64,000 bases of DNA, taken from the NCBI GenBank assembly GCA_934726055.1, contig CAKVCZ010000001.1, positions 186,001 through 250,000 on the forward strand, written 5' to 3'. Under the pieces are notes generated by a model, which worked only from the letters and a program-made list of their open reading frames with translations, was not told the origin of the DNA and made no database searches. The position numbers and the translations under genes were made by a program. The DNA is from an uncultured Candidatus Melainabacteria bacterium (lineage in GTDB: Bacteria > Cyanobacteriota > Vampirovibrionia > Gastranaerophilales > Gastranaerophilaceae). Below, piece by piece: positions 26,370 through 34,685 of the stretch (the first letter of the stretch is position 1; every line of letters starts with the position of its first letter).

Positions 26370-27077
26370 TTGAAAAAACTTTTAACAACAATTTTAATAT
26401 TATTTGGTATAACTGCAAATTACTCATTTGCAGCTACATATAATGATACCTATATTCACAACAAAATAAAAGAACAAATTGTTTTACAAAATAAAAAATA
26501 TACAGATGCTGATATTGACGTTATTTTAGCAAATATGCCATTTGATTCTATGACAGTACCTGATGGAAAATTAAAAGTTGTAGTAAAATCAAATTTTGAC
26601 AAATTTGTTCCAAGAGATATCAAAAAAGTATTTATATACGTAAACGACAAACTTGAAAGAGAATTTTTAGTATCAGTAAGAACTTTAGCATACAAAAATG
26701 TTCTTTGTGCAAAAACTCAAATAAACAGAGATACTCTAATTTCAAACCTAAATGTTGCACCAAAAAGGATGGAAGTTTCTCTACAAATAGAAAATGTGCT
26801 TACAGAAGCAGATTTAAAAAACAAACAACTAATTTCAAAAAAATGGTTTAGAGAAGATGAAATATTAGACAAACGTTTTGTGAAAATAAAACCTGATGTT
26901 GAGAGAAATGCAGAAGTTCAAGTATTCATAAAAAGTAACGGAGTACTTTTGACTTTAACCGGAACAGCCATGACGGACGGTAAAATTGGAGATTACATAA
27001 CAGTAAATAATACAACATACAAAAAAACATACAAAGCAAGAGTAATAGGCGAAAATAAAGTTTTAGTAAACATATAA
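26370..27077 (+). CDS. flgA: P-ring assembly chaperone FlgA
   Basis: A 235-residue periplasmic chaperone for the P ring. A Sec signal peptide (KKLLTTILILFGITANYSFA, cleavage near residue 22) is followed by the SAF-like domain, where AKTQINRDTLISNLNV is typical of FlgA. The C-terminal beta domain contains VQVFIKSNGVLLTLTGTAM and GDYITVNN. It starts with TTG at 26370, as no ATG precedes the signal peptide, and the ribosome binding site is weak. Placement between flgG and flgH is the usual context in several phyla. Confidence 0.9.
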   Translation: MKKLLTTILILFGITANYSFAATYNDTYIHNKIKEQIVLQNKKYTDADIDVILANMPFDSMTVPDGKLKVVVKSNFDKFVPRDIKKVFIYVNDKLEREFLVSVRTLAYKNVLCAKTQINRDTLISNLNVAPKRMEVSLQIENVLTEADLKNKQLISKKWFREDEILDKRFVKIKPDVERNAEVQVFIKSNGVLLTLTGTAMTDGKIGDYITVNNTTYKKTYKARVIGENKVLVNI

Positions 27078-27109
27078 AAAAAAACACAGCAAAAGACAAA
27101 GGGAAGAAA

Positions 27110-27733
27110 ATGGTAAAAAAATTATTAATAGCATTAATTATGGTTACAACACTTATGAGTGTTTATAACAGTGCAAAAGCAGAATCTTTGTTTACTTTGG
27201 GAGCAACACAAAATAATTCTGTTGCACCTAAACCACTGTTTTCTGGAGTTAAAGCTATGGCAATAGGCGACATAGTTTCTATATTAATCGAAGAAAGTTT
27301 ATCAAGCAGAGATACGATGACATACAATTCTGAAAAGACAAGTAATACTGTTGACCGTTTTACAACATTATTAAAGACTTGGTTCTCATGGTATAAAGTT
27401 GATAGTCCGGACAACTTCGGTGGATCTAATACCGTAGAAAATTCTGCAAATACCCAAAGAACACTTGCTTTTGGGGATACAATTTCAGCACAAGTAGTTC
27501 AACAACTTTCTAATGGAAATCTAATGGTACAAGGCAAAAAGACATTAGTTAACAGCAAAGAAAGAATGGATTTGGTTGTTACTGGAATTGTTGATCCACG
27601 TTGGATAAATGCAAATGGTCAAATATCATCAAAAAATGTAGCTAACTTGCAATTTGCTATATCAGGCAGAGGTTCTGTATCAAGAGTTCAAAACGAAGGT
27701 ATCGTAAACAGATTTGTAAAATGTTTATTCTAA
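27110..27733 (+). CDS. flgH: Flagellar L-ring protein FlgH
   Basis: A 207-residue protein of the outer-membrane L ring. Family motifs include FSGVKAMAIGDIVSILIEES near residue 45, then GDTISAQVVQQLSNGNLMVQGKK and the end IVDPRWINANGQISSKNVA. It has a signal peptide ending in SAKA, but no lipobox cysteine. Most FlgH proteins are lipoproteins, so the anchoring of this L ring may differ. Its presence supports a true outer membrane. It overlaps the frame upstream of flgI but not flgI itself. Confidence 0.92.
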   Translation: MVKKLLIALIMVTTLMSVYNSAKAESLFTLGATQNNSVAPKPLFSGVKAMAIGDIVSILIEESLSSRDTMTYNSEKTSNTVDRFTTLLKTWFSWYKVDSPDNFGGSNTVENSANTQRTLAFGDTISAQVVQQLSNGNLMVQGKKTLVNSKERMDLVVTGIVDPRWINANGQISSKNVANLQFAISGRGSVSRVQNEGIVNRFVKCLF

Positions 27734-27753
27734 GTGTTAAGGAAAATTATAAA

Positions 27754-28854
27754 ATGAAAAAGAAATTATTATCGTTCATATTAACAACATTAATTACACT
27801 GCTTATACCACTTCAGGCAAACGCAGCAAACGTAAAAATTGGTGATATAACTCACGTTAAAGGAGTTAGAAACAACCAGATTGTCGGATACGGTTTAGTA
27901 GTAGGTTTGCCAGGAACAGGTGATAACTCTCGTTCAACACAATTAACAAATAAAATGTTATTAATGAACTTGGGAACAGTAATTGAACAAGAAAACTACA
28001 TTCAAAAAGGTTCTTCAGCTGCAGTTATTGTAACAGCAACAGTTCCGCCATTTGCAAAAAACGGTGATCAAATAGACGTTACAGTATCAACTTTGGCCGA
28101 TGCAAAGAGTTTAGAAGGCGGTGTTTTAGTTCAAACAATACTAAAGGCACCAAACGGAGAAGCAATAGCAGTAGCACAAGGTCCGATTTCTGTTGGTGGA
28201 GTAAATGCAAGAAGTGGCGGTAGCATGACCAGAACTGCAATAACTTCAACAGGCAGAATCCCCGGTGGTGCAATCATGGAAAGAGATATTGATACAGAAA
28301 TTGGTGATGATACCTCTATTACATTATCTTTAGACCACTCAGATTACACCATGGTTTCAAGAATTGCACAAAGAGTCAGTGCTGTTGCACCGGCAAAGGC
28401 AATTGACGGAAGTTCAGTTAAAATAACCATTCCTGGGAGATTTCAAAACGACAGAGTAACTTTTTTATCTATACTTGAAAATTTAGAAGTTACACCAACT
28501 GCAGAAAGAGCAAAAGTTGTTGTTAACGAAAGAACAGGAACAGTTGTAATTGGTTCTCAAGTAAAATTATTACCTGCAGCTGTGGCACATGGAAATATTA
28601 CAGTATCCGTTTCAACAACAAACGAAGTTTCACAACCTAATGCATTCGCTCAAGGATCAACAGTAGGCTTTGAAAATGCCGAAATTGATGTTGATAAAGG
28701 AGCAGGAAGTTTAGTAAAAATGAATGCTAACAGTAATCTTAACGATTTAGTAAATGCTTTAAATTCAATTGGTGTAGCACCGGTAGATATTATAAGTATA
28801 TTACAGGCACTAAAAAATGCCGGCAGCCTACAAGCAGATTTACAAGTTATCTAA
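27754..28854 (+). CDS. flgI: Flagellar P-ring protein FlgI
   Basis: A 366-residue periplasmic protein that forms the P ring in the peptidoglycan layer. A signal peptide (KKKLLSFILTTLITLLIPLQ, ending ANA) leads to the conserved start IGDITHVKGVRNNQIVGYGLVVGLPGTGD. Further motifs are AVIVTATVPPFAKNGDQID and the C-terminal LVNALNSIGVAPVDIISILQALK. I place the start at ATG 27754, directly before the signal peptide with AAGGA upstream, instead of ATG 27721, which lies within flgH. Confidence 0.95.
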   Translation: MKKKLLSFILTTLITLLIPLQANAANVKIGDITHVKGVRNNQIVGYGLVVGLPGTGDNSRSTQLTNKMLLMNLGTVIEQENYIQKGSSAAVIVTATVPPFAKNGDQIDVTVSTLADAKSLEGGVLVQTILKAPNGEAIAVAQGPISVGGVNARSGGSMTRTAITSTGRIPGGAIMERDIDTEIGDDTSITLSLDHSDYTMVSRIAQRVSAVAPAKAIDGSSVKITIPGRFQNDRVTFLSILENLEVTPTAERAKVVVNERTGTVVIGSQVKLLPAAVAHGNITVSVSTTNEVSQPNAFAQGSTVGFENAEIDVDKGAGSLVKMNANSNLNDLVNALNSIGVAPVDIISILQALKNAGSLQADLQVI

Positions 28855-28871
28855 AACAACAGGTGAAAAAG

Positions 28872-29219
28872 ATGAATAATTCAATTAATCAAATATCAAC
28901 AAACGTATTGAATAACAATGGATTGGTAAATAACGACCAATTTACGTTAAACAAAATTAAAAATTTAAACAGTCAAAAAGCACAATTGAAAAAAGTTGGC
29001 GAAGAATTTGAAACAATGTTTTTAACAAAGATGATGCAAACTCTTGATAAAACCGTTGACAGAGAAGGCGGCATGCTTGGGGAAGAATCAAGATACGTAA
29101 ACACGTTTAAAGATCACGTTTTTCAGGAAGTTAGCAGACAAATTGCCACAAATAAATATACTTCTGTTGGCATAGCAAGCCAAATATATAAACAAATGGA
29201 AAGATTTGTAGGTCAATAA
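28872..29219 (+). CDS. flgJ: FlgJ-type rod-binding protein without muramidase domain
   Basis: A 115-residue protein matching the N-terminal, rod-capping half of FlgJ: LKKVGEEFETMFLTKMMQTLD followed by GGMLGEESRYVNTFKDHVFQEV. The C-terminal glycosidase half of proteobacterial FlgJ is absent; that function probably rests with the separate transglycosylase gene at the start of this operon. AGGTGA lies five bases before ATG 28872, which I prefer to the GTG at 28863 that overlaps this site. Confidence 0.9.
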   Translation: MNNSINQISTNVLNNNGLVNNDQFTLNKIKNLNSQKAQLKKVGEEFETMFLTKMMQTLDKTVDREGGMLGEESRYVNTFKDHVFQEVSRQIATNKYTSVGIASQIYKQMERFVGQ

Positions 29220-29248
29220 TAATTAAGGGATAAAATATAGGGGTAAAC

Positions 29249-29530
29249 ATGTTAGAAGGAATATCAACAGGTTCAGTAAATTCGATAAAAGCATTCACCG
29301 CTGCGAATGCATTTAAAGCAGCACAAAATGCTTTAAATAACCAAAATAAGATAGAAGATAACACTCCAAGCGGAGTAGATTTAAAAGATAACAACATTCT
29401 TTTAAAAGATCAAAATCTTGACGAAATAAGAGATATTGCAAAATTTGCCGGCAAAGAAAATTTAACTGATGAAGAGATAAAATATGGATTAACATACGGC
29501 AGAAGCGTTATAGCAGATTATTGTTTTTAA
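29249..29530 (+). CDS. Small flagellar-operon protein, position of FlgM
   Basis: A 93-residue protein of unknown family. The first half is Ala/Asn-rich and helical (SIKAFTAANAFKAAQNALNN), and the second half contains a predicted helix pair ending YGLTYGRSVIADYCF. There is no signal peptide. The gene lies between flgJ and flgN, where many bacteria encode the anti-sigma-28 factor FlgM. I cannot align it convincingly with FlgM, so this is only a positional suggestion. Two weak purine tracts (AAGGGA, and AGGGG nearer the ATG) precede ATG 29249. Confidence 0.6.
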   Translation: MLEGISTGSVNSIKAFTAANAFKAAQNALNNQNKIEDNTPSGVDLKDNNILLKDQNLDEIRDIAKFAGKENLTDEEIKYGLTYGRSVIADYCF

Positions 29531-29593
29531 TTTGAATTTTTGTGGTAAATATATAAGATAAGTAATATTTTTAAAAATTAATACGAGGTAATG

Positions 29594-30097
29594 ATGGATA
29601 CAAAATTTTATACGGATATATCAGGGATGATAGATGATGCAATTGCATCCTACGAAGATTTACTTGAATTATATAAACAGAAAAAACAACTTTTATTGAC
29701 AAGAAATGTAAAAAATTTATCAGACCTTGATAATAAAATAGTAGAACAAGTAGAAATCATTACAAAAATAAACAATATTCGAGATAATTATTGTGAAAAA
29801 CATGGAATAGCAACACCGGCACGAATTACAGAATTGATAGACATGGCAGCCAAAGACAATCCTGAATTTTCGGAAAGTTATAAACGCAAAAAGGTTAAAA
29901 TTCGTGAAGTTGCAGATGAAATTGCGTTATTAAACAGAACAAATGTGGAATTAATAAAGCATGGACTAATTATGTCTGATAGAATTTTGGATATAATTAT
30001 AAGTGCAGCAGTTCCGCAAACAACCAACTACAATAAACAAGGAAAGAATATTGAAACCAGCGGAATGAGCATAAGTTCCATAGTGGAAGACGCTTAA
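29594..30097 (+). CDS. flgN: FlgN-like flagellar export chaperone
   Basis: A 167-residue, almost entirely helical protein of the FlgN type, which escorts the hook-associated proteins FlgK and FlgL to the export gate. A long N-terminal helix (IDDAIASYEDLLELYKQKKQLL) and a second (VEQVEIITKINNIRDNYCE) are followed by a later helix with NRTNVELIKHGLIMSD, the usual FlgN pattern. It is directly followed by its expected clients, flgK and flgL. GAGG lies five bases before ATG 29594, which I prefer to ATG 29591. Confidence 0.85.
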   Translation: MDTKFYTDISGMIDDAIASYEDLLELYKQKKQLLLTRNVKNLSDLDNKIVEQVEIITKINNIRDNYCEKHGIATPARITELIDMAAKDNPEFSESYKRKKVKIREVADEIALLNRTNVELIKHGLIMSDRILDIIISAAVPQTTNYNKQGKNIETSGMSISSIVEDA

Positions 30098-30108
30098 AAG
30101 GAGTTAAG

Positions 30109-31599
30109 ATGACCATTAATAAAGCAATGAACATATCCCTAACGGGATTAAACGCAAATCAGGCAGCATTAAATGTTGTATCACATAATATCGCAAACAT
30201 GAACACGGAGGGTTATGCAAAACAGCGTGTACATTTTGCTGAAATGAGAACCCCAATTACAGATTATTCTGTTCGTGGTGAAATTGCATCCTTGGCAGGG
30301 GTAAAAATCGATGGTATCACAGCATATACCAGCGATTATTTGAATGATTATTACAGAAAACAAAACGGCGATCTTGAAGGTTTACAAGCCGATGCTGATA
30401 CAGCTGCTGCTTTGGCAGGACTTATAGACGGACTATCTGACACAGGACTTATTAACACTTTGGCAGACTTTTTCAGTGCTGCAAGTGCATTGAGTAAAAA
30501 CCCTACTGATTACAGTTTAAGGGTAAACTTTGCAGAAAAAACAAAATCCGTAGCTAACAAATTCAATTCAACATACAAAAATGTTTCTGATTTAAAAACA
30601 TCAAAAGTTGGAGATGGAACACTTCAATCTGCACAAGATTCTGAATTGGGAACAAATGTTAGCAACATTAATGATGCATTAAGTAAATTAGCAGATATAA
30701 ACAGACAACTTAGCATAAACGGTACAGACGGTTCCTTAAAAACAAATCGAGATCAGTTATTAACAGAATTAGCCGGATATGCAAACTTCGACATCCAAAT
30801 CAATTCAACAGGTGCAGCAAACGTTAAACTTGACGGACATGATTTGGTAATGGGAAGTGAAAAAGTCGGTTCAATAGAAATTGGAGCAGATGCATCAATT
30901 TCTGTTAGAGATCAAAATGACAATGTTACCGATGTTACTTCTAAAATAACAGGAGGTAAAGTTGGCGGTTTACTTAACGGCATGAATGGAGTTAATGAAG
31001 CATTATCAAATTTAGATGAACTTGCTAACAGTTTTGCAGGTTTAATCAATGGTATTCAAACATACACAGACGGAACAAACGATGCTTGTTATTACAACAG
31101 AGGTGCCGGAACATTAGAAAGAGTTTCAGACAGTTCAGATGACTTAAATATGTTTGTTGCTTCAGATGGCAGCGGCACAATCACAGCTGCAAATATGAAA
31201 ATCAATGATTTAATTTACAATGATCCGGATAAAATTGCTGCAGCAAGACTTGATACATCAGGAACAGGCTGGGAATTATCAGTTGGTAACGGCGACAATG
31301 CAATCGAATTTGTAAATTCACAAAACACAAAAATAACATCAAAAAATTTAAAAGTAAACGATTATATTATTGGAATGGCAACAAAAGCAGGTGCAGATGC
31401 TGCGGCAAAACAAGCAGATGCAGATGCTAAAGGTGCAGTTGTTGACGATATAAAAAATCAAATCTTAGCTGAAACAGGTGTAAATCTGGACGAAGAACTG
31501 GCAAACATGATAATGTATCAACAAGCATATAATGCTTCCGCAAGGGTATTTTCATGTTGTGTTCAAGTATTCGACACACTGGTCGCCCTTGGTTCATAG
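30109..31599 (+). CDS. flgK: Flagellar hook-associated protein FlgK (HAP1)
   Basis: A 496-residue junction protein between hook and filament. The N-terminal D0/D1 helices (ISLTGLNANQAALNVVSHNI, then NTEGYAKQRV) and the C-terminal helices (NLDEELANMIMYQQAYNASARVF, partly quoted) are characteristic. Between them lies a variable middle domain. Exported by the flagellar type III system, so no signal peptide. AAGGAGT precedes the ATG. It follows flgN by 11 bases. Confidence 0.94.
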   Translation: MTINKAMNISLTGLNANQAALNVVSHNIANMNTEGYAKQRVHFAEMRTPITDYSVRGEIASLAGVKIDGITAYTSDYLNDYYRKQNGDLEGLQADADTAAALAGLIDGLSDTGLINTLADFFSAASALSKNPTDYSLRVNFAEKTKSVANKFNSTYKNVSDLKTSKVGDGTLQSAQDSELGTNVSNINDALSKLADINRQLSINGTDGSLKTNRDQLLTELAGYANFDIQINSTGAANVKLDGHDLVMGSEKVGSIEIGADASISVRDQNDNVTDVTSKITGGKVGGLLNGMNGVNEALSNLDELANSFAGLINGIQTYTDGTNDACYYNRGAGTLERVSDSSDDLNMFVASDGSGTITAANMKINDLIYNDPDKIAAARLDTSGTGWELSVGNGDNAIEFVNSQNTKITSKNLKVNDYIIGMATKAGADAAAKQADADAKGAVVDDIKNQILAETGVNLDEELANMIMYQQAYNASARVFSCCVQVFDTLVALGS

Positions 31600-31654
31600 C
31601 TTTACCAAGCTCGCAAAAAGGATTTTGTAAAACAAAGAGAACGAGGATGTAATT

Positions 31655-32611
31655 ATGTCAATATCAAGAGTGTCAACATATCAATTAAATAAATCATTGG
31701 GTAACCAATTAAACGGAACACAAGGCAAGTTTAATAAACTTACTCAACAAATAACAAGCGGAGTTAAAGTTTCTTCAACTGCCGAAAATCCTGTTGCAGC
31801 TCGAGGTATTATCAAAGCCAATAAAGAATTGGCTGATATAGAAGAATACAAAGCAAACATTGATTTTGCGGGCAATGAATTAAAAGAAGTTGACGGAACA
31901 CTAACAAGTGTTAATACGCAATTAACCAGAGCAAAAGACATCGCCATGCAAATTGCAAATGGCACAATTGGTGAATCTGAAATCAAGGCATATCAAAGTG
32001 AACTTGATACAATCATCGAAAGCGTAAAGAGTCTTGCAAATACAAAATATGGAGATCAATATTTATTTGCAGGAACAAGAACCGAAACCGTTCCTTATGC
32101 TGAAAATGACACAAACGGATTGATGTACAATGGTGATTATGGTAACAGATACGCAATTATTGGAGAAGATACAACTGAACCTATAAATCTTCTAGGTATA
32201 AACGTATTTGGTCAAGCTAATTTTACCAAAACCGGTGATGAAATAGTATTTCCTGATCCTGATACAGGAAGTTCAGGTGTATTTGGTGCATTGTACCACT
32301 TAAAAGCAGCTATACAAGATGGTAGCAACATCGATTCAGCTGCGGTTAAAACTGCAATGGGCGAAATTGATAAAGGATTTGACACTGTTGTAACGGCAAA
32401 AACAAAAATTGGTGCTATTGGCAGCAGTTTTGATGATATGACAACTGCATTCGACAATGACAGCATGAGCATAACAGAATTACGTTCAAGCTTGCAAGAT
32501 ACAGATTTACCTAGTGCAATTTCTGATTGGTATTCCGTATATCAATCAATGCAAGCATCTTATTCAATGATGTCGCAAACAATGAATGTTTCATTGTTAA
32601 ATTACATCTAG
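31655..32611 (+). CDS. flgL: Flagellar hook-associated protein FlgL (HAP3)
   Basis: A 318-residue flagellin-related junction protein. The N-terminal half carries the flagellin D1 pattern (ITSGVKVSSTAENPVAARGI and a long helix of ANKELADIEEYKANIDFAG), and LDTIIESVKSLANTKYGDQYLFAGT is the FlgL signature. The C-terminal helix ends with SLLNYI, as FlgL proteins do. It is the last gene of the flagellar operon and is followed by a strong terminator. Confidence 0.93.
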   Translation: MSISRVSTYQLNKSLGNQLNGTQGKFNKLTQQITSGVKVSSTAENPVAARGIIKANKELADIEEYKANIDFAGNELKEVDGTLTSVNTQLTRAKDIAMQIANGTIGESEIKAYQSELDTIIESVKSLANTKYGDQYLFAGTRTETVPYAENDTNGLMYNGDYGNRYAIIGEDTTEPINLLGINVFGQANFTKTGDEIVFPDPDTGSSGVFGALYHLKAAIQDGSNIDSAAVKTAMGEIDKGFDTVVTAKTKIGAIGSSFDDMTTAFDNDSMSITELRSSLQDTDLPSAISDWYSVYQSMQASYSMMSQTMNVSLLNYI

Positions 32612-32640
32612 GTTTTAAGATTTATTTATCATACTTTTCT

Positions 32641-32666
32641 GAGGTATTAAACAATACCTCTTTTTT
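32641..32666 (+). terminator. Terminator of the flagellar operon
   Basis: GAGGTATT (32641-32648), a four-base loop, AATACCTC (32653-32660) and six T residues follow flgL. Confidence 0.88.
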
Positions 32667-32682
32667 ATTTTATAAATAATAG

Positions 32683-32708
32683 AAAAGCTCTCGCAATTGA
32701 GAGCTTTT
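32683..32708 (-). terminator. Terminator of the coiled-coil protein gene
   Basis: AAAAGCTCTC (32683-32692) pairs with GAGAGCTTTT (32699-32708). Read on the minus strand it follows the stop of the gene at 32739-33734. Confidence 0.8.
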
Positions 32709-32738
32709 GGATAATATAATAGATTTGATTTGATTGAA

Positions 32739-33734
32739 TTATGCAAATGTTTTGAAAGATTTGTCGATGTTGTCTTTAAGAACGCTATTGATAGAATCCA
32801 TTTCAGTTTTGATAGCATTTTCTTCAGTATCTAATTGTTTCAATCTCAATTCTAATTTCTTATCTTTTGCTTGGATAATAGAAGTTTGAGCATTAATTTC
32901 TTCCATTCTTTGTTGGTATAAGTATGTTTGATATTGATATTCGTTGTAAGCATCAGTGTAAGCATCTTCATCTGTGATTGATGTTGCTGTAACTGCATTT
33001 TCTATATTACTACCTGTTAATTCAGGAATTATCATTGATACAATTCTATTATTTGAACCGCGTTCAATTGAAACATTTGACCAAGAACCAGTTTCATATT
33101 TTGTAACAGAGCCTTCACCATAGTAATTAACATTGCCTGCTTCATAGTTTTCAAGATCTTTTTTCAAGAAATATACATAATTAGGAGCAGTTTCTTTTCC
33201 TTCATTTAAATTAATCATATAAATATCTGAAGCAGTATAAACTGTACCTTCTTTATTATCATTGAATTCAGCAAGAATACCATTAATATAATCAGTTCTT
33301 TTTGTAGCAGTATCCCAAACATCTGTATGATTATTTACATAAGTACTTATAGTATTAATTTTATTATTATCAGATTTACTACCTACATAATAAAAACCAG
33401 AATCTTTGATAACTGATCTATTACCTTTTTTTACCATTGATGAACCTTCATATGTAGTAGTATAATTAACCGTATAAAGATCTTTTGATGATGATTTAGT
33501 AATTTGATTAATATTATAAGTGTTTCCATTAACAGATAATGTATAAACTATCTTTTTATAAGAATCAGTTGAAGGAGGAGTAGGTACAGTAAGAGTTAGC
33601 ATGCTGTTGTAGTATGAAGCAGATTGGTTAGACAAAGTTGTTCTTTGTTGGTTAATTTGTTGACCTTCATACTCAAGGTTTGTTTTTCTTGCTGTTAAAT
33701 TTAAAAATCTTGCTTGTGATGCTGCTAAACCCAT
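32739..33734 (-). CDS. Coiled-coil-ended 'MGLAASQAR' family protein, 331 residues
   Basis: A protein of a family I cannot name. It shares its first 45 residues (MGLAASQARFLNLTARKTN, then EYEGQQINQ) and its last 55 (LELRLKQLDTE ... SFKTF) with the 439-residue protein at 50256-51575, while the middle is unrelated. Both ends are heptad-like helices; the centre is rich in Thr, Ser, Tyr and Asn and beta-prone. There is no signal peptide or membrane segment. Conserved helical ends with a variable middle recall flagellin and hook-type axial proteins, which are exported by the flagellar machine. It has a sigma-28-like promoter motif and lies next to flgL. Function as a secreted or surface protein is inference. 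Confidence 0.82.
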   Translation of the reverse strand: MGLAASQARFLNLTARKTNLEYEGQQINQQRTTLSNQSASYYNSMLTLTVPTPPSTDSYKKIVYTLSVNGNTYNINQITKSSSKDLYTVNYTTTYEGSSMVKKGNRSVIKDSGFYYVGSKSDNNKINTISTYVNNHTDVWDTATKRTDYINGILAEFNDNKEGTVYTASDIYMINLNEGKETAPNYVYFLKKDLENYEAGNVNYYGEGSVTKYETGSWSNVSIERGSNNRIVSMIIPELTGSNIENAVTATSITDEDAYTDAYNEYQYQTYLYQQRMEEINAQTSIIQAKDKKLELRLKQLDTEENAIKTEMDSINSVLKDNIDKSFKTFA

Positions 33735-33779
33735 AACGATACACTTTCTTGTTTATTACTTATTTCCCTTATGGTTTAT

Positions 33780-33807
33780 ATATCGTCCTGAATGCATGTA
33801 ATCTTTA
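33780..33807 (-). promoter_or_regulatory. Candidate sigma-28-type promoter of the coiled-coil gene
   Basis: On the minus strand TAAAGATT (33807-33800), 12 bases, then GACGATAT (33787-33780). The -10 octamer matches the Bacillus sigma-D form GCCGATAT at seven of eight positions. Transcription would start about 40 bases before the ATG at 33734. Confidence 0.58.
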
Positions 33808-33896
33808 GCTTTTCAAGGGATTCTGTTACAATTGTTTACAAAAAATACGCAAAATATGTTATACAAATTTTTATTTTTTTGGGTTAATATATTCTA

Positions 33897-33902
33897 TATA
33901 AT
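33897..33902 (+). promoter_or_regulatory. -10 element before the SPOR-domain gene
   Basis: TATAAT 15 bases before the ATG at 33918. No good -35 is visible. The leader would be very short, beginning within or just after the AAGGA at 33905-33909. Confidence 0.4.
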
Positions 33903-33917
33903 GAAAAGGATTTTACT

Positions 33918-34664
33918 ATGACAGGAAGAAAACCGGAATATCAAGAATATCAGCCTTATAAGAGATATAAAAAAACAAAAGATGTTACAACACAAAATAT
34001 CTTAACAGTTTTTGTTACAACATTTTTGATTATGCTCGTATTTTTTATTGGTGCCGCAAAAAAAATGACTCCGAATGTTGACGTTACAATAGGAGAAGAT
34101 AGCACAACAGATGCAAAAGAAACCGGTTTAGGAGTTAAAGGATTTATTGATAACAGATTAAAATCTATTCAATCAGAAGATGTTTCAAATATCGCTAAAA
34201 GGCTGGAAGAAAAAACTCGCTCCACATTTGATGAAGATGACGAAGATGAATATTATTCAAAAGATTTAGAAGAAAAAGTTAAAATTCCAATTATAAAAAA
34301 AGTTAAACAGGAAGTTACATTACCAAAAGAAGAAATTGAACAAACTGTCAAAGAAGTTAAAGAAACAAAAGTTTCAAAACCTGTAACAGCACCTATTGTT
34401 AAGCCTAATCCGACAGTAGAAATTCCATCGACAGTTGTTCCAACAACGGTTAAAGTTGTTGTAGGAAATTACTCTTCACTTGAACAGGCTAAGGTTGCAC
34501 AATCAATTCTTCAAGAATCCAATTTGGGGGTAACACCTTTTGTAAAAAATATTCAAGGAACATATACACTTCAAGTTGGTTCATTCAGTTCAGAAGCAAA
34601 AGCTCAAGCTTTGGTTAATGAACTTTTGAAATCAAACTTTCCTGCAAGAATGATTAGAAATTAA
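33918..34664 (+). CDS. SPOR-domain membrane protein
   Basis: A 248-residue bitopic protein: cytoplasmic start, one membrane helix at about residues 27-46 (ILTVFVTTFLIMLVFFIGAA), a long acidic, Lys/Glu/Pro-rich linker (about 60-170), and a C-terminal SPOR domain (VKVVVGNYSSLEQAKVAQ ... YTLQVGSFSSEAKAQAL). SPOR domains bind denuded peptidoglycan at the division septum, so a role in cell division or septal wall remodelling is likely by family. It is followed 21 bases later by a PfkB kinase gene on the same strand. Confidence 0.87.
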   Translation: MTGRKPEYQEYQPYKRYKKTKDVTTQNILTVFVTTFLIMLVFFIGAAKKMTPNVDVTIGEDSTTDAKETGLGVKGFIDNRLKSIQSEDVSNIAKRLEEKTRSTFDEDDEDEYYSKDLEEKVKIPIIKKVKQEVTLPKEEIEQTVKEVKETKVSKPVTAPIVKPNPTVEIPSTVVPTTVKVVVGNYSSLEQAKVAQSILQESNLGVTPFVKNIQGTYTLQVGSFSSEAKAQALVNELLKSNFPARMIRN

Positions 34665-34685
34665 TTATAGGGAGGATATAATACT

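Noticed and set aside
32615..32818. 67-residue minus-strand ORF after flgL
   Set aside because: It spans two terminators and overlaps the end of the coiled-coil gene in another frame; no ribosome binding site.
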